Positions 25,471 to 34,611 are shown, counted from the first letter of the stretch. The stretch is 50,704 bases of DNA from CAZGAH01 sp964523295 (GCA_964523295.1 CAZGAH010000026.1:1-50704); one strand, 5' to 3'. Made by a program: numbers and translations. Notes: a model not told the origin generated them from the sequence alone.

Positions 25471-25498
25471 TTGACATTTCAAGAAAAGAAAATAAGAT
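25471..25498 (+). promoter_or_regulatory. Promoter candidate for the SBP-copA transcript
   Basis: TTGACA (25471-25476), a 16-base spacer and TAAGAT (25493-25498), in an A-rich stretch unlike the flanking genes. It lies about 85 bases before the ATG at 25590. No CueR-type palindrome with a long spacer is evident between the hexamers. Confidence 0.55.
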
Positions 25499-25589
25499 AA
25501 AATGCAAGTTGGGATATGCATCGCTCCGGGTTTCTGTTCAACCTGCCCGACCAATGTTACCATGACAGCCAACAGCCCGTAATGACGGC

Positions 25590-26543
25590 ATGAACGGATC
25601 ACGCTACTTCTCTTTCCTTCTGGCAACGTGCGTGCTTGCGATAGTGTGCGCACATGCCGGACTTGCTGTTGCGTCGGAGCCGATAACCTGGCCATTTTTC
25701 AACTGGCCGCCCTATTACAGCATCGAGGGCGACCGGGAATTTGGTCCGGGCTTCGCCATCCAGAATCTGCTGCGAGAGCACCTGCCCCAGTTCCGGCACG
25801 TGCGCCTCAACGCCCATCCCCAGCGTACGCTGATGCTGGCGCAGCACGGGGAAACTATCTGCTTCACCGGCATGTTGAAAAGCCCGGATCGGGAACGATT
25901 CCTCGTGTATTCAACCATCCCGTGCCGTCTTGCGGATCCGGTCGCGATCGTGACCCTTGCGGAAAACGCGGCCGCTTTCGGACCCGCCCCGGTTTCCCTG
26001 CGTCAGGTGCTGCGCGGGAACCGGCTTGTCCTGGGGCACGCTGCAGGCTTCAAACTCGGTCCCGAACTGGACGCCATACTCGACGAATGCGCCACGCCCC
26101 AAAACGTCCGTCCCTTTCATGCCGAATCGCCTACCAACGTCCGGCTGCTTCAGCTCATGCAGAAAGGCATCGACTATATCCTGGAGGTGCCTGATCACGC
26201 AATCTACGCGGCTGAACAAATCGGGCTGGCCGACCGCCTGGCCTTTTTGCCGATCCAGGAGAGCGACCGTTACCTTGTCGGATACGTGGCCTGTACGGCA
26301 AATGCTACCGGCCAGGAGGCCATTCGCCAGATCGACGCCGTGTTGCGCCAGGAAGTGGTCAAGCCGGAATACCGGGAATTGTTCGAGCCCTGGGTCCCCC
26401 CGGGCATGCTCGCCGATTTCCGGACCCATTTTCAAGAACTTATCGTCACGCCCGCAACAGACTCCACAAATTCGTCTTCCCGGCCGGAGGCTGAAGGTCA
26501 ATCCGGTCTGCCCGCCGCGAAGACGCCTGGGGCAGGACAGTGA
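25590..26543 (+). CDS. Periplasmic substrate-binding-like protein (SBP_bac_3/TIGR02285-like)
   Basis: A 317-residue exported protein. The signal peptide runs to about residue 29 (FLLATCVLAIVCAHAGLAVAS). The mature part reads ITWPFFNWPPYYSI and then GPGFAIQNLLREHLPQF, the start of the amino-acid-type periplasmic binding fold found in the TIGR02285 group, followed by MLKSPDRERFLVYST and LVLGHAAGFKLGPELD. No ABC permease is nearby, so it is probably a sensor or scavenger rather than a transporter part. Its TGA overlaps the GTG start of copA (GTGA), implying coupled translation. A Cys at 92, one near 114 and two later could bind metal, but no clear copper motif is seen. Confidence 0.75.
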   Translation: MNGSRYFSFLLATCVLAIVCAHAGLAVASEPITWPFFNWPPYYSIEGDREFGPGFAIQNLLREHLPQFRHVRLNAHPQRTLMLAQHGETICFTGMLKSPDRERFLVYSTIPCRLADPVAIVTLAENAAAFGPAPVSLRQVLRGNRLVLGHAAGFKLGPELDAILDECATPQNVRPFHAESPTNVRLLQLMQKGIDYILEVPDHAIYAAEQIGLADRLAFLPIQESDRYLVGYVACTANATGQEAIRQIDAVLRQEVVKPEYRELFEPWVPPGMLADFRTHFQELIVTPATDSTNSSSRPEAEGQSGLPAAKTPGAGQ

Positions 26544-29087
26544 AGCCAGATCATCCGGAGAAAGGGTCCAGGTTGCGTTCGCTGTCCGGGCTGCCAGTCA
26601 AGGGGGTGCACTGCGCGGCCTGTTCGGCCAGGATCGAGCGCGTGCTCTCGGCAACGCCGGGCGTGGCCGACGTCTCGGTCAACCTGGCAGCGGAAACCAT
26701 GGACCTGCGTTTCGATCCGGCCGTCTTTTCCCTTGCAACGCTGGAGTCGACGCTGCGGGAACTCGGGTTCGAGGCAGATACCACGCGCGCCGCGGACGAG
26801 GCCGATCCNNNNNNNNNNACAGGCGGTGCTCGAGCTGGACATACGCGGGATGGAGTGCGCCGCCTGTTCGGCCCGCATCGAGCGCGTGGCCCTGGCCCTG
26901 CCTGGAGTCGAGCGCGCGGAAGTGAACCTGGCGACGGGCACGGGCCGTTTTGTCGTGGATCCGGCCCGAATTTCGCAGCGTGAACTGCGCCAACGAATCC
27001 GGGAAGCCGGGTTCGAGACCACGCTGCGCAGCCGGTTGAGGGAGGATGTCGAGGCGAGGGACAAGGCGGCCCGTGAGAATCTGGCAGCCATGCGCCGACG
27101 TCTGGTCCCGGCCTTTGTCTGCGCCGTGCCCGTGCTTTATCTGAGTATGGGGCATATGCTGGGGTTGCCGCTGCCCGCGGTCCTGTCCCCGGAGCGCTCG
27201 CCCGCGGCCTTCGGACTGGCGCAGCTGCTGCTGACGCTGCCCGTGCTGTGGACCTGCCGCGCCTTCTACCTGCGCGGGTTCCCTGCCCTGTGGCGCCGCT
27301 CGCCGAACATGGATTCGCTCGTGGCCGTCGGCACCTCCGCCGCCGTCGTGTACAGCGTCTGGAATCTGGCCGCCGTGCTCTTTGCCGGGGCGCCGGCAGC
27401 GCTGGTCATGGAGCTGTATTTCGAGTCCGCCGTCGTCTTGCTGACCATGATCTCCCTGGGCAAATATCTCGAAACGCGCGCCAAGGCCAGGGCCTCGGAC
27501 GCCATCCGCGCCCTGCTGCGGGTGGCGCCGCGGCAGGCGGCGCTGCTGCCTGGGTCAGGGCAGGCGCCGGTGCTCATTCCGGTCGAAGAGGTCGAGCCGG
27601 GCGATACGCTGCTGATCCGGCCGGGCGAGCGGATTCCTGTGGATGGTGTCGTGCTCTCGGGGCAGAGCGCCGTGGACGAGTCCATGCTCACGGGCGAGCC
27701 CTTGCCCGTGGACAAATCACCGGGGGATCCGCTGTTCAGCGGCGCCATGAACGCCAGCGGAGCTCTGGAGATGCGGGCCGAGCGGGTGGGCGGAGACACG
27801 ACTCTTTCGCGCATCATCGACCTGGTGCAGCGGGCGCAAGGCTCCAAGGCGCCCATTGCCAGCCTGGCCGACCGGATCAGCTACTACTTTACGCCGGCGG
27901 TCATGCTCGTGGCCGTGCTTTCGGGCATGGCCTGGAGCCTGCTTGGCGGCGCGCCGTTTCCCTTCGCCCTGCGTATTTTCATCGCCGTGATGGTCATTGC
28001 CTGTCCGTGCGCCATGGGGCTGGCCACGCCCATTTCCATTATGGTCGGCATGGGGCGGGCCGCACAGCTGGGCGTGCTCATTGCCAGCGGTCAGGCCCTG
28101 GAGGCGGCATGCGAGCTCCAGGCTGTGGTTTTCGACAAGACCGGCACCCTGACCTTTGGCAAGCCCATGCTTACGGATACGCACGTACTTCCTGGCTGCG
28201 AGCTTGGCGAGGCGCGGATTCTGTCATTGGCCTGCGGCGCGGAGAGCGCCTCCGAACATCCCATAGCCCTGGCCATCGTCAGGGCCGCGATGTCGCGCGG
28301 CCTGCCCATGCTCTCGCTGGAGGGTTTTGCCGCCCTGCCCGGTCACGGCGTGCGCGCCCGGGTGGACGAGCAGGAGTTGCTCATCGGCAACCTCGGCTGC
28401 ATGAGGGAAAACGGCGTCCCCGGGATCGACGATCCGGCCCTGTCCGCGTCCGCAGAGACCTTTGCCGCCGCGGGCAAGACCGTGCTCTACGTGGCCGTGA
28501 ACAGTGTCCCGGCGGCCCTGCTGGCCGTGGCCGACCAACTGAGGCCCGAGGCCGCGGAGGTTGTGGTCGGGCTGCGTGCCCGGGGGCTCGACGTGATCAT
28601 GCTCACGGGGGATACGGAACTCGCAGCCAGGGCCGTGGCTGCCAGGGTCGGCATCGAGACGGTCATCGCCGGCGTTCTCCCCGATCGCAAGGCCCGGGAG
28701 ATATCGAGCCTTCAGGCGCGGGGATTGCGTATCGCCATGGTCGGCGACGGCATCAACGACGCCCCGGCTCTGGCTCAGGCCGACGTCGGCGTGGCCATGG
28801 GCTCGGGTACCGACGTCGCCATCGAAGCGGGCGATATCGTGCTCATGAAGCAGTCGCTGCGGGGCGTGCTCGACGCCCTGGCGCTCAGCCGGGCCACATT
28901 GCGCAACATCCGCCAGAATCTGTTCTGGGCCTTTGCCTTCAACACGGCAGGTATTCCGATCGCCGCCGGGCTGCTGCACCTCTGGGGCGGCCCCACCCTC
29001 AACCCCATGCTCGCGGGCACGGCCATGGCTCTGAGTTCGTTTTTTGTCGTGAGTAATGCTTTGCGATTGCGACGGTTTCGGCTATAA
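26540..29087 (+). CDS. copA: Copper-exporting P1B-type ATPase with two HMA domains (interrupted by an assembly gap)
   Basis: A Cu(I)-exporting ATPase of the inner membrane. Two N-terminal heavy-metal domains each carry CAACSAR (26612 and 26856 onward). Then come the A-domain TGEP (MLTGEPLPVD), the intramembrane CPC (VIACPCAMGLATP), the phosphorylated Asp in DKTGTLTFGKP, the nucleotide-binding HP (SEHPIA) and GDGINDAPALAQADVG. It starts at GTG 26540 inside the stop of the previous gene. Ten Ns at 26809-26818 lie between the two HMA domains and shift the frame by one, so the true gap length must be a multiple of three if the gene is intact. I treat it as one gene. Complete length is about 850 residues. 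Confidence 0.92.
26809..26818. other. Assembly gap (10 N)
   Basis: Ten Ns inside copA, between its two HMA domains. The two domains are nearly identical over about 30 bases around CAACSAR, which probably broke the assembly. The true size is unknown and a further HMA domain could be hidden. Confidence 0.95.
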
Positions 29088-29168
29088 TGTCAGTGCCCGG
29101 TCGTGCAGGAGTACCCTTGTTCCGGTTCTGCACTGTAACCTGATACCGCTTCTGGTGCATCAACGACT

Positions 29169-29891
29169 ATGACCACACGAATACTGTGTCTGACCGACGA
29201 CATCGAGCGCTACCGGCAATTTTCCGAGTTGTTCGCTGTGGAACTGGACGGGGCGAAGGCCATACCCGATATCGTCGACAAGCTCACGGCCACGCCACAT
29301 AATGGCATTCTCCTCGAATTCAAGAACCTGATGCGGGCGCACGCCCACGAAAAGAAGGTGCTCCAGGAATTCATCCATTCCTTCCCGGTATTGCACGTCA
29401 CGGTCTCGGCCGCGGGCGAATTGCGCTCGTCGCTGGACATCGATCAATTTTTCGCCAGGCTCAAGGATTTTCCGGCCCGCATCGTGCGGCGCAACATGCG
29501 CGTGTCCGTCAACCTGCCCGTGTTTCTCACCGGCATCTACCGCTCGGCCCATCCACCTCAACGCACGCACACGCTCAATCTCTCCGAAGGCGGGGTGTTT
29601 GTCTATGCGGCCGAAGACTGGCGCGACGATGAATGGGCATGGATCCGGTTCGTGGACCTGAAGGATAAGCGGCCGGTGCTGCTCAAGTTGCGCTGGCGCG
29701 TCCCCTGGGGGGCCGGGCCGCAACTCTCCGGTTTCGGGGCCATGTTCGCGGCCATTACCCCTGAGCAACACGCCATGCTCTGCCAGCGTTTTCTTCTAAA
29801 AAAACAGTTTGACCAGCTTGACCTTTCAGGCATACAGGAAGAATTCAAAGCTCAATTCCCCCATATCCGGCTGGACGGCTCCCAGATCTGA
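29169..29891 (+). CDS. PilZ-domain protein (c-di-GMP binding)
   Basis: A 240-residue protein with a PilZ domain in the C-terminal half. The two c-di-GMP contact motifs are present: RRNMR at about 112-116 (RxxxR) and NLSEGG at about 138-143 (D/NxSxxG). The first 105 residues resemble a degenerate receiver (TRILCLTDDIERYRQFSELF) without a clear phospho-Asp site. It should act as a c-di-GMP effector in the cytoplasm. It lies between copA and copZ, upstream of a diguanylate cyclase, in the same direction. The start is the first ATG; an NTTR-like start MTTRILCL fits. Confidence 0.88.
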   Translation: MTTRILCLTDDIERYRQFSELFAVELDGAKAIPDIVDKLTATPHNGILLEFKNLMRAHAHEKKVLQEFIHSFPVLHVTVSAAGELRSSLDIDQFFARLKDFPARIVRRNMRVSVNLPVFLTGIYRSAHPPQRTHTLNLSEGGVFVYAAEDWRDDEWAWIRFVDLKDKRPVLLKLRWRVPWGAGPQLSGFGAMFAAITPEQHAMLCQRFLLKKQFDQLDLSGIQEEFKAQFPHIRLDGSQI

Positions 29892-29948
29892 TCTCAGGGC
29901 ATCGGGGGGAAGTCCGGCTGTTGCGTTTCAGGCTCGAGGAGGACACCC

Positions 29949-30146
29949 ATGGCCGATATCGTTGTCAAGGGCATGACCTGCCCCCATTGCGTTCAGTCCG
30001 TAACCAACGCTTTGCGGCACATTCCCGGCCTGGAAAACGTCGTCGTCGACCTGGCTTCGGGAAAGGCCAGCTACTCGGAAACGCATCCCGTAGCCCGACA
30101 GGACATCATCGACGCCATCAGGCGGATTGGTTTCGATGCGGAATAA
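29949..30146 (+). CDS. copZ: CopZ-like copper chaperone (HMA domain)
   Basis: A 65-residue stand-alone HMA domain starting MADIVVKGMTCPHCVQSV, with the Cu(I) motif CxxC as CPHC (11-14), and ending DAIRRIGFDAE. It shuttles Cu(I) in the cytoplasm, usually to CopA; the gene is 860 bases downstream of copA with the PilZ gene between. GAGGA lies before the ATG. The CPHC form differs from the CAAC of the two CopA domains, as is common for chaperones. Another metal, such as Hg or Zn, is possible but less likely. Confidence 0.9.
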   Translation: MADIVVKGMTCPHCVQSVTNALRHIPGLENVVVDLASGKASYSETHPVARQDIIDAIRRIGFDAE

Positions 30147-30200
30147 GCGCGCGTGGCGCACAGTGCGGCCAACCGGCTCGCGCTGTCAGGAACCAGGGTC

Positions 30201-32042
30201 ATGCTCCAGAAAACCGTAAGTGAGATCATTGCCCGCCGGGTATACGGCCTGACGCCGGCCAGATCAGTGGCGGACGCCCTGGAATTGATGCGGCGGCAGA
30301 CGATTTCCTGCGTTGTCGTGCTGGAAGACGACCGCCCGGTGGGCATTTATACCGAACGCGACGTGATTGCCGGCCTGGCCCGTATGGATCAGGAACTGCT
30401 GGCCTGTCCGCTGTCCCAGGCCATGAGCTTTCCGGTGATCACCATCACGGCGGATACTCCTGCCTGGGAGGCCTACAATCTGCTCATCGCCAACCGCAAG
30501 CGGCATCTGGTGATCGTAGACGAGCAGGGACGCGCCGTCGGAGTCCTGACCCAGTCCAACCTTATCGCCCACCTTGGCTACGAGTACTATGTCGAGGTCA
30601 AGCGCATCGCCAGGATCATGACCCGCACCGTACACACCGTGCCCCCGGATTATCCGGCCCGCAAGGCCACGGAGGACATGGTCCACGAAAGCCTCAGCTG
30701 CGTGGTTGTTTCCGAGAACGGCGTCCCGCGCGGGATCGTCACCGAACGCGACGTGGCCAGGGCCCTGGCCGACCGGCGCGACTTCGACGCCCTGCGTATC
30801 GATGAGCTGATGAGCACGCCGGTGATGACCATCAATCACGACAGCCCGGTTCACGAAGCCGCCCTGCTCATGCAGCGCAACGGATTCCGGCGTCTGGTGG
30901 TCGTGGATCGTGACGGCGCGCTGAAGGGCCTGATTACGCAGACCGACATCGTCCGCGGACTGGAAAGCAAATACATCGACATCCTCAAAAATCTCATTGC
31001 GGAAAAAAACAGCCGGCTCGAATCAATCGGCCGCGACCTCTCCATCAAGTCCAGCCACCTGAACCACATCCTGCGCTCGGCTCTGAACGTCGGGATAGCG
31101 GCCCTGGATACCGAGGGTCACATCACCTATTTCAATCCCACGGCCGAGCGTATCTTCGGCGTGGGCGCAGGCGAGGTGACCGGGAAAAAGCTGGACGAAG
31201 TCCACGCCCTGCATGACGTCGATCCCGGTCGCATTCAGCGAGCCATCGAGAATGTCAACACTGTCGGAAGCCACGAGTTCACCCTGGAGCTTCCGCGCGG
31301 AGAAACCGTCTGCGTCGTCAAGGCCCGGGTCTCGGCCATTCTGGACGAATACGGCAAACTGCTCGGCCATGCGCTCATGGTCAATGACATCACCCGGCAG
31401 CGCAAGGCCGAGGAAACCATCCGTTTCATGGCCTACCACGACATGCTCACCGGGCTGCCCAACCGCAGCCTGTTCAACGACCGGTTGAACCACGAGCTGC
31501 TGCGCGCGCGGCGTAGCGATCGTCTGCTTGCGATCATGATGCTCGACCTCGACCGTTTCAAAGAGGTCAACGATACGTTCGGGCATTCGGTGGGCGACGA
31601 CCTGCTCAAGGACGTGGCCGGCCGCCTGGCTGAGGCGTTGCGCGCCTCGGATACGGTCGCCCGCATGGGCGGTGATGAATTCCTGTTTCTGGCGCCGGAT
31701 CTGCACAGCGTAGAGGAGGTCACGACCGTGGCCGGGCGCATTCTGTCCTGTCTGGACCAGCCGTTTTTGCTCGCCGGGACGTCCGTGGCCATTGGCGGCA
31801 GCCTCGGCATCGCCATGTTCCCGGGCGACGGGGACTCCCTCGACACCCTGACCCGCTGCGCCGATCGCGCCATGTACGAAGCCAAACGACGCGGCACCGG
31901 CGGGACCGGTTCACAGTATCTTTTTTATTCGGCGCTGGCCTCTCTGCCCCCGCGTACGGTCGGGCAGGAGCATCAGTGCTTGTCGGAAGGCGTGTCCGGA
32001 GCCGGGGCCGGCTCTTCAGCGGACACGGAGGACTCGGACTGA
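30201..32042 (+). CDS. CBS-PAS-GGDEF diguanylate cyclase
   Basis: A 613-residue signalling protein. Four CBS repeats form two Bateman modules in about the first 270 residues (VYGLTPARSVADAL; FPVITITADTPAWEA; VHTVPPDYPARKA; PVMTINHDSPVHEA). A PAS domain follows (about 295-410, ALDTEGHITYFNPTAERIFG), then GGDEF (about 425-585). The active site is GGDEF, and RASD five residues upstream is an intact RxxD inhibitory site, so product feedback is expected. It should make c-di-GMP in response to nucleotides bound by CBS and a PAS signal. ATG 30201 is preferred over GTG 30153. The 3' end overlaps the dedA gene by 70 bases, tail to tail. Confidence 0.92.
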   Translation: MLQKTVSEIIARRVYGLTPARSVADALELMRRQTISCVVVLEDDRPVGIYTERDVIAGLARMDQELLACPLSQAMSFPVITITADTPAWEAYNLLIANRKRHLVIVDEQGRAVGVLTQSNLIAHLGYEYYVEVKRIARIMTRTVHTVPPDYPARKATEDMVHESLSCVVVSENGVPRGIVTERDVARALADRRDFDALRIDELMSTPVMTINHDSPVHEAALLMQRNGFRRLVVVDRDGALKGLITQTDIVRGLESKYIDILKNLIAEKNSRLESIGRDLSIKSSHLNHILRSALNVGIAALDTEGHITYFNPTAERIFGVGAGEVTGKKLDEVHALHDVDPGRIQRAIENVNTVGSHEFTLELPRGETVCVVKARVSAILDEYGKLLGHALMVNDITRQRKAEETIRFMAYHDMLTGLPNRSLFNDRLNHELLRARRSDRLLAIMMLDLDRFKEVNDTFGHSVGDDLLKDVAGRLAEALRASDTVARMGGDEFLFLAPDLHSVEEVTTVAGRILSCLDQPFLLAGTSVAIGGSLGIAMFPGDGDSLDTLTRCADRAMYEAKRRGTGGTGSQYLFYSALASLPPRTVGQEHQCLSEGVSGAGAGSSADTEDSD

Positions 32043-32629
32043 CCGTTGTTGTCAACGTAGGCGGCGGCGTTGCGCTTTTTGATGTGACGGTACAGCCAGT
32101 AGAGGAAGGCCGCGACGATGAGCCCGACCAGGATATACATCTCGTACTGCTTCACTTCCTTGAGCACCTTTTCCATGGCCGCGCCGAACACATATCCGGC
32201 GACGCCGAAGCTGACGGCCCAGACCGCCGCGCCGATCATATTGTAGAAAAAGAAGGTGCGCGGGCGTACGCTGCTCATGCCGATGGCAAAGGGCGTAACG
32301 TTGCGCAGCCCGTAGAAGAATCTAAAGGTCAGCATCAACTTCTTCTGGTGCTTCTCCATTTTCTTGACAACGTAATCGGCCCGGGCCTTCCACTTCGGCT
32401 TTTTGGCAAACAGGGCATTGCCTTTGTAGCGACCGATGTAAAACGCCAGCTGGTCGCCGCACAAGCTGCCGACAAAGGCGCAGGCAATAATGCCATAGAG
32501 CGAAAGATACTTTTCGAAGGCCAGGAATCCCGCCACCAGAACGATGGTCTCGCCCTCCAGAAAAGTACCGATCAAAATGGCAAAATAGCCGTATTGCTTG
32601 ATAATAAGTTCAAACGTTTCCCAGGTCAT
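31973..32629 (-). CDS. DedA-family membrane protein
   Basis: A 218-residue DedA/SNARE-associated membrane protein. FAILIGTFLEGETIVLVAGFLA is the family's N-terminal re-entrant segment with the acidic E in FLEGE. Later FRFFYGLRNVTPFAIG gives the paired Arg motif (F/YxR...R.xxPxxxG). About five hydrophobic segments. DedA proteins flip or transport polyprenyl phosphate or phospholipid and affect proton motive force. A polar tail of about 25 residues overlaps the cyclase gene on the other strand. The start at 32629 matches the family; the longer frame reads through the upstream promoter region. Confidence 0.88.
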   Translation of the reverse strand: MTWETFELIIKQYGYFAILIGTFLEGETIVLVAGFLAFEKYLSLYGIIACAFVGSLCGDQLAFYIGRYKGNALFAKKPKWKARADYVVKKMEKHQKKLMLTFRFFYGLRNVTPFAIGMSSVRPRTFFFYNMIGAAVWAVSFGVAGYVFGAAMEKVLKEVKQYEMYILVGLIVAAFLYWLYRHIKKRNAAAYVDNNGQSESSVSAEEPAPAPDTPSDKH

Positions 32630-32967
32630 GATGGCAAACCGGCCTTTTCTCGAATGGTTGTCTGAATGAGGTGTTTTGTATCGAGTCCTTTGCCTGAACC
32701 GGAAAGGAAAGTCCAGCCTCGAAAGACAGGGTTGAAAGGCCCGGAGCGTCCGATGCAGGATACGGCGCTGTCCCTGTTTCATGAAAATTTGTCGCGCAGT
32801 TTATTGCCGGTTCGCTTGACGAAGCGGAAGAAAATCTGTTTTTGTGACCTGCCCTCCCGGCAGCGTAGCAACATTATTTCGCCGCGCAGCGCGAGCAACG
32901 TCGCGATGCGCGGGTAGCGTGCCGCAGTCAGCGGGCTGCCCTGTGGAGCGGGCGAGGAGGACGGAGC
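32630..32967. other. Divergent intergenic region (dedA / CBS-ACT gene)
   Basis: 338 bases that should contain promoters in both directions. TTGACG at about 32815 could be a -35, but no good -10 follows. GAGGAGGACGGAG before 32968 is the ribosome-binding site of the next gene. No gene seen. Confidence 0.4.
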
Positions 32968-33627
32968 ATGTACGTCGGCTTGAAGATGCTGAAACGTGGT
33001 CAGTTCCCGACGGTCACGGCGGAAACGCCCATTGCCCGGGCTGACAAGCTCATGCTGCAGAACCGGCTGTGGATGCTGCTGGTGGTTGACGAGGGCCGGC
33101 TGGTGGGGCGTGTGAACAAGGAAGAGGTGAAAGCGGCCTTGCCGTCCGCGGCCACCGACCTGAGCCGGCACGAAATCAACACCCTGCTGGCCAGGCTGAA
33201 GGTCGGCTCCATCATGCGCAAGGATGTTCCCTGCGTGCTGCCGGAAACCGAAATCGAAGAGGCCGCCAGGCTGATGTACGATGACGACCTGCCCGGCCTG
33301 GCAGTGGTCGATCGCAACAATGCCTTGCTGGGTTTCATCAACCGCAACGTGATGCTGGACATCCTCGTCGAAGAGATGGGGCTCAAGCAGGGCGGTTCGC
33401 GCATCGTGTTCGAGGTCGAGGACCGCAGCGGCGTCATGCACGAAGTCTCCGGGATCATCGCCTCGTTCGGGATCAGCATCATCGCCACGGGCACCTTTTT
33501 TCACAACAACAGGCGCATCGTGGTCGTGCGCGTGCAGACCGAAGACCCCGGACAGATCATCAAGGCCTTGAGCGAAAAGGGCTATACGATGGTCGGACCG
33601 GATACCTTTGCCGGGGAGTGGAGCTGA
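32968..33627 (+). CDS. CBS-ACT domain protein (AcuB-like)
   Basis: A 219-residue soluble protein with two CBS motifs (about 5-60 and 78-130: FPTVTAETPIARADKLM and VPCVLPETEIEEAARLM) and a C-terminal ACT domain (about 145-205: IVFEVEDRSGVMHEVSGIIASFGISIIATGTF). CBS pairs bind adenine nucleotides and ACT domains bind amino acids, so it is a plausible allosteric sensor. It ends two bases before livG, so it is probably the first gene of the liv transcript and may sense the imported amino acid. The ATG at 32968 has GAGGAGG upstream. Confidence 0.88.
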   Translation: MYVGLKMLKRGQFPTVTAETPIARADKLMLQNRLWMLLVVDEGRLVGRVNKEEVKAALPSAATDLSRHEINTLLARLKVGSIMRKDVPCVLPETEIEEAARLMYDDDLPGLAVVDRNNALLGFINRNVMLDILVEEMGLKQGGSRIVFEVEDRSGVMHEVSGIIASFGISIIATGTFFHNNRRIVVVRVQTEDPGQIIKALSEKGYTMVGPDTFAGEWS

Positions 33628-33629
33628 GC

Positions 33630-34412
33630 ATGGCGTTGCTCGAAGTCAAGGATATCACCCTGACGTTTCGGGGGCTGGCCGCGCTGATGTCCGTGGGATT
33701 CTCTGTTGACGAGGGCCAGATCGTCTCTCTGATCGGCCCCAACGGCGCCGGCAAGACGAGCATGCTCAACTGCATCAGCGGCCGCTATCATCCTGACGAG
33801 GGCGACATCCTGCTCGGAGGGGTTTCCCTGCTGCCGATGCGCACGCACCGCCGCACCCGGCTCGGGCTGTCGCGCACGTTTCAGAACATCGCCCTGTTCA
33901 AGGGCATGAGCGTGCTCGATAACCTTATGGTGGGGCGGCACAACAAATTGGGCTACGGCCTGCTGGCCTCGCTCTGCTACTGGGGCAAGGCCCGCCGGCA
34001 GGAAGACGCGCACCGCCGGCGCGTGGAGGATGTCATCGATTTTCTCGGGCTTTCGCCGTACCGGCACCAGATTGCCGGCCGGCTGCCCTACGGCGTTCAG
34101 AAACGCGTGGAACTCGGGCGCGCGCTCGCTGCCGAGCCCCGGCTGATCCTGCTCGACGAGCCCATGGCCGGGATGAATCTGGAAGAAACCGAGGACATGG
34201 CCCGCTACATTCTGGACATCAACGAGGAATGGAATGTGACGGTGCTGCTGGTCGAGCACGACATGGGCGTGGTCATGGACATTTCCGACCAGGTGGTGGT
34301 GCTTGATTTCGGCAGCGTGCTGGCCACGGGCACGCCGGAGGAAGTGCAGTCGGACCCGGACGTCGTGGCGGCCTATCTCGGCAGCGATCAGGCCTTGTTC
34401 CTGGGCCGCTAG
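33630..34412 (+). CDS. livG: Branched-chain amino acid ABC transporter ATP-binding protein LivG-like
   Basis: A 260-residue ABC ATPase. Walker A is GPNGAGKTS (about 36-44), the Q-loop region SRTFQNIALFKGM is typical of LivG, the signature is LPYGVQKRVELGRAL (the S of LSGGQ replaced by Y, as is usual in the Liv family), Walker B is RLILLDEPMAGMN, and the switch His is in VLLVEHDMGVVM. It powers uptake of branched-chain or other amino acids with LivH and LivM, which follow after one unrelated-looking gene. The second ATPase LivF and a binding protein are not in the window. A cluster of hairpins follows it. Confidence 0.93.
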   Translation: MALLEVKDITLTFRGLAALMSVGFSVDEGQIVSLIGPNGAGKTSMLNCISGRYHPDEGDILLGGVSLLPMRTHRRTRLGLSRTFQNIALFKGMSVLDNLMVGRHNKLGYGLLASLCYWGKARRQEDAHRRRVEDVIDFLGLSPYRHQIAGRLPYGVQKRVELGRALAAEPRLILLDEPMAGMNLEETEDMARYILDINEEWNVTVLLVEHDMGVVMDISDQVVVLDFGSVLATGTPEEVQSDPDVVAAYLGSDQALFLGR

Positions 34413-34443
34413 AGCATCTTAACTTTGAAAAAGTTTAGATGCT
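34413..34443. repeat. Hairpin immediately after livG
   Basis: AGCATCTTAACTTT (34413-34426) and AAAGTTTAGATGCT (34430-34443) pair with one mismatch around a GAA loop, starting at the base after the livG stop. It may act as a terminator or mRNA stabiliser. It looks like one half of a dispersed intergenic repeat. Confidence 0.75.
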
Positions 34444-34448
34444 CTTGT

Positions 34449-34510
34449 GCAGTTCCCTGAAACAATGGGACATTGTTTCAGGGCAGAGCCTTGTTTCAAG
34501 GCGAAACTGC
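34449..34510. repeat. Nested hairpin element (outer stem enclosing two hairpins)
   Basis: GCAGTT (34449-34454) pairs with AACTGC (34505-34510). Inside are CCCTGAAACAATG/CATTGTTTCAGGG (34455-34483, a perfect 13-bp stem with a GGA loop) and GCCTTG/CAAGGC (34488-34502, a TTT loop). The result is a three-way-junction-like fold, unusual for a simple terminator and suggestive of a REP/MITE-type repeat or structured RNA. Confidence 0.7.
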
Positions 34511-34611
34511 GCTAGCCAGAGTCCGGTCCTGGCCGGGCCGCACGCCCGGCCGTGTGCGATTCTGCGAACCGTCCCGCGTTCGCCGCAGTGTTTTTCAGCA
34601 TCGGAAAAGGC

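Noticed and set aside
26733..26983. Two separate genes at copA because the frames differ across the Ns
   Set aside because: Both parts are one CopA; the frame change coincides exactly with the ten-N gap, so it is an assembly artefact.
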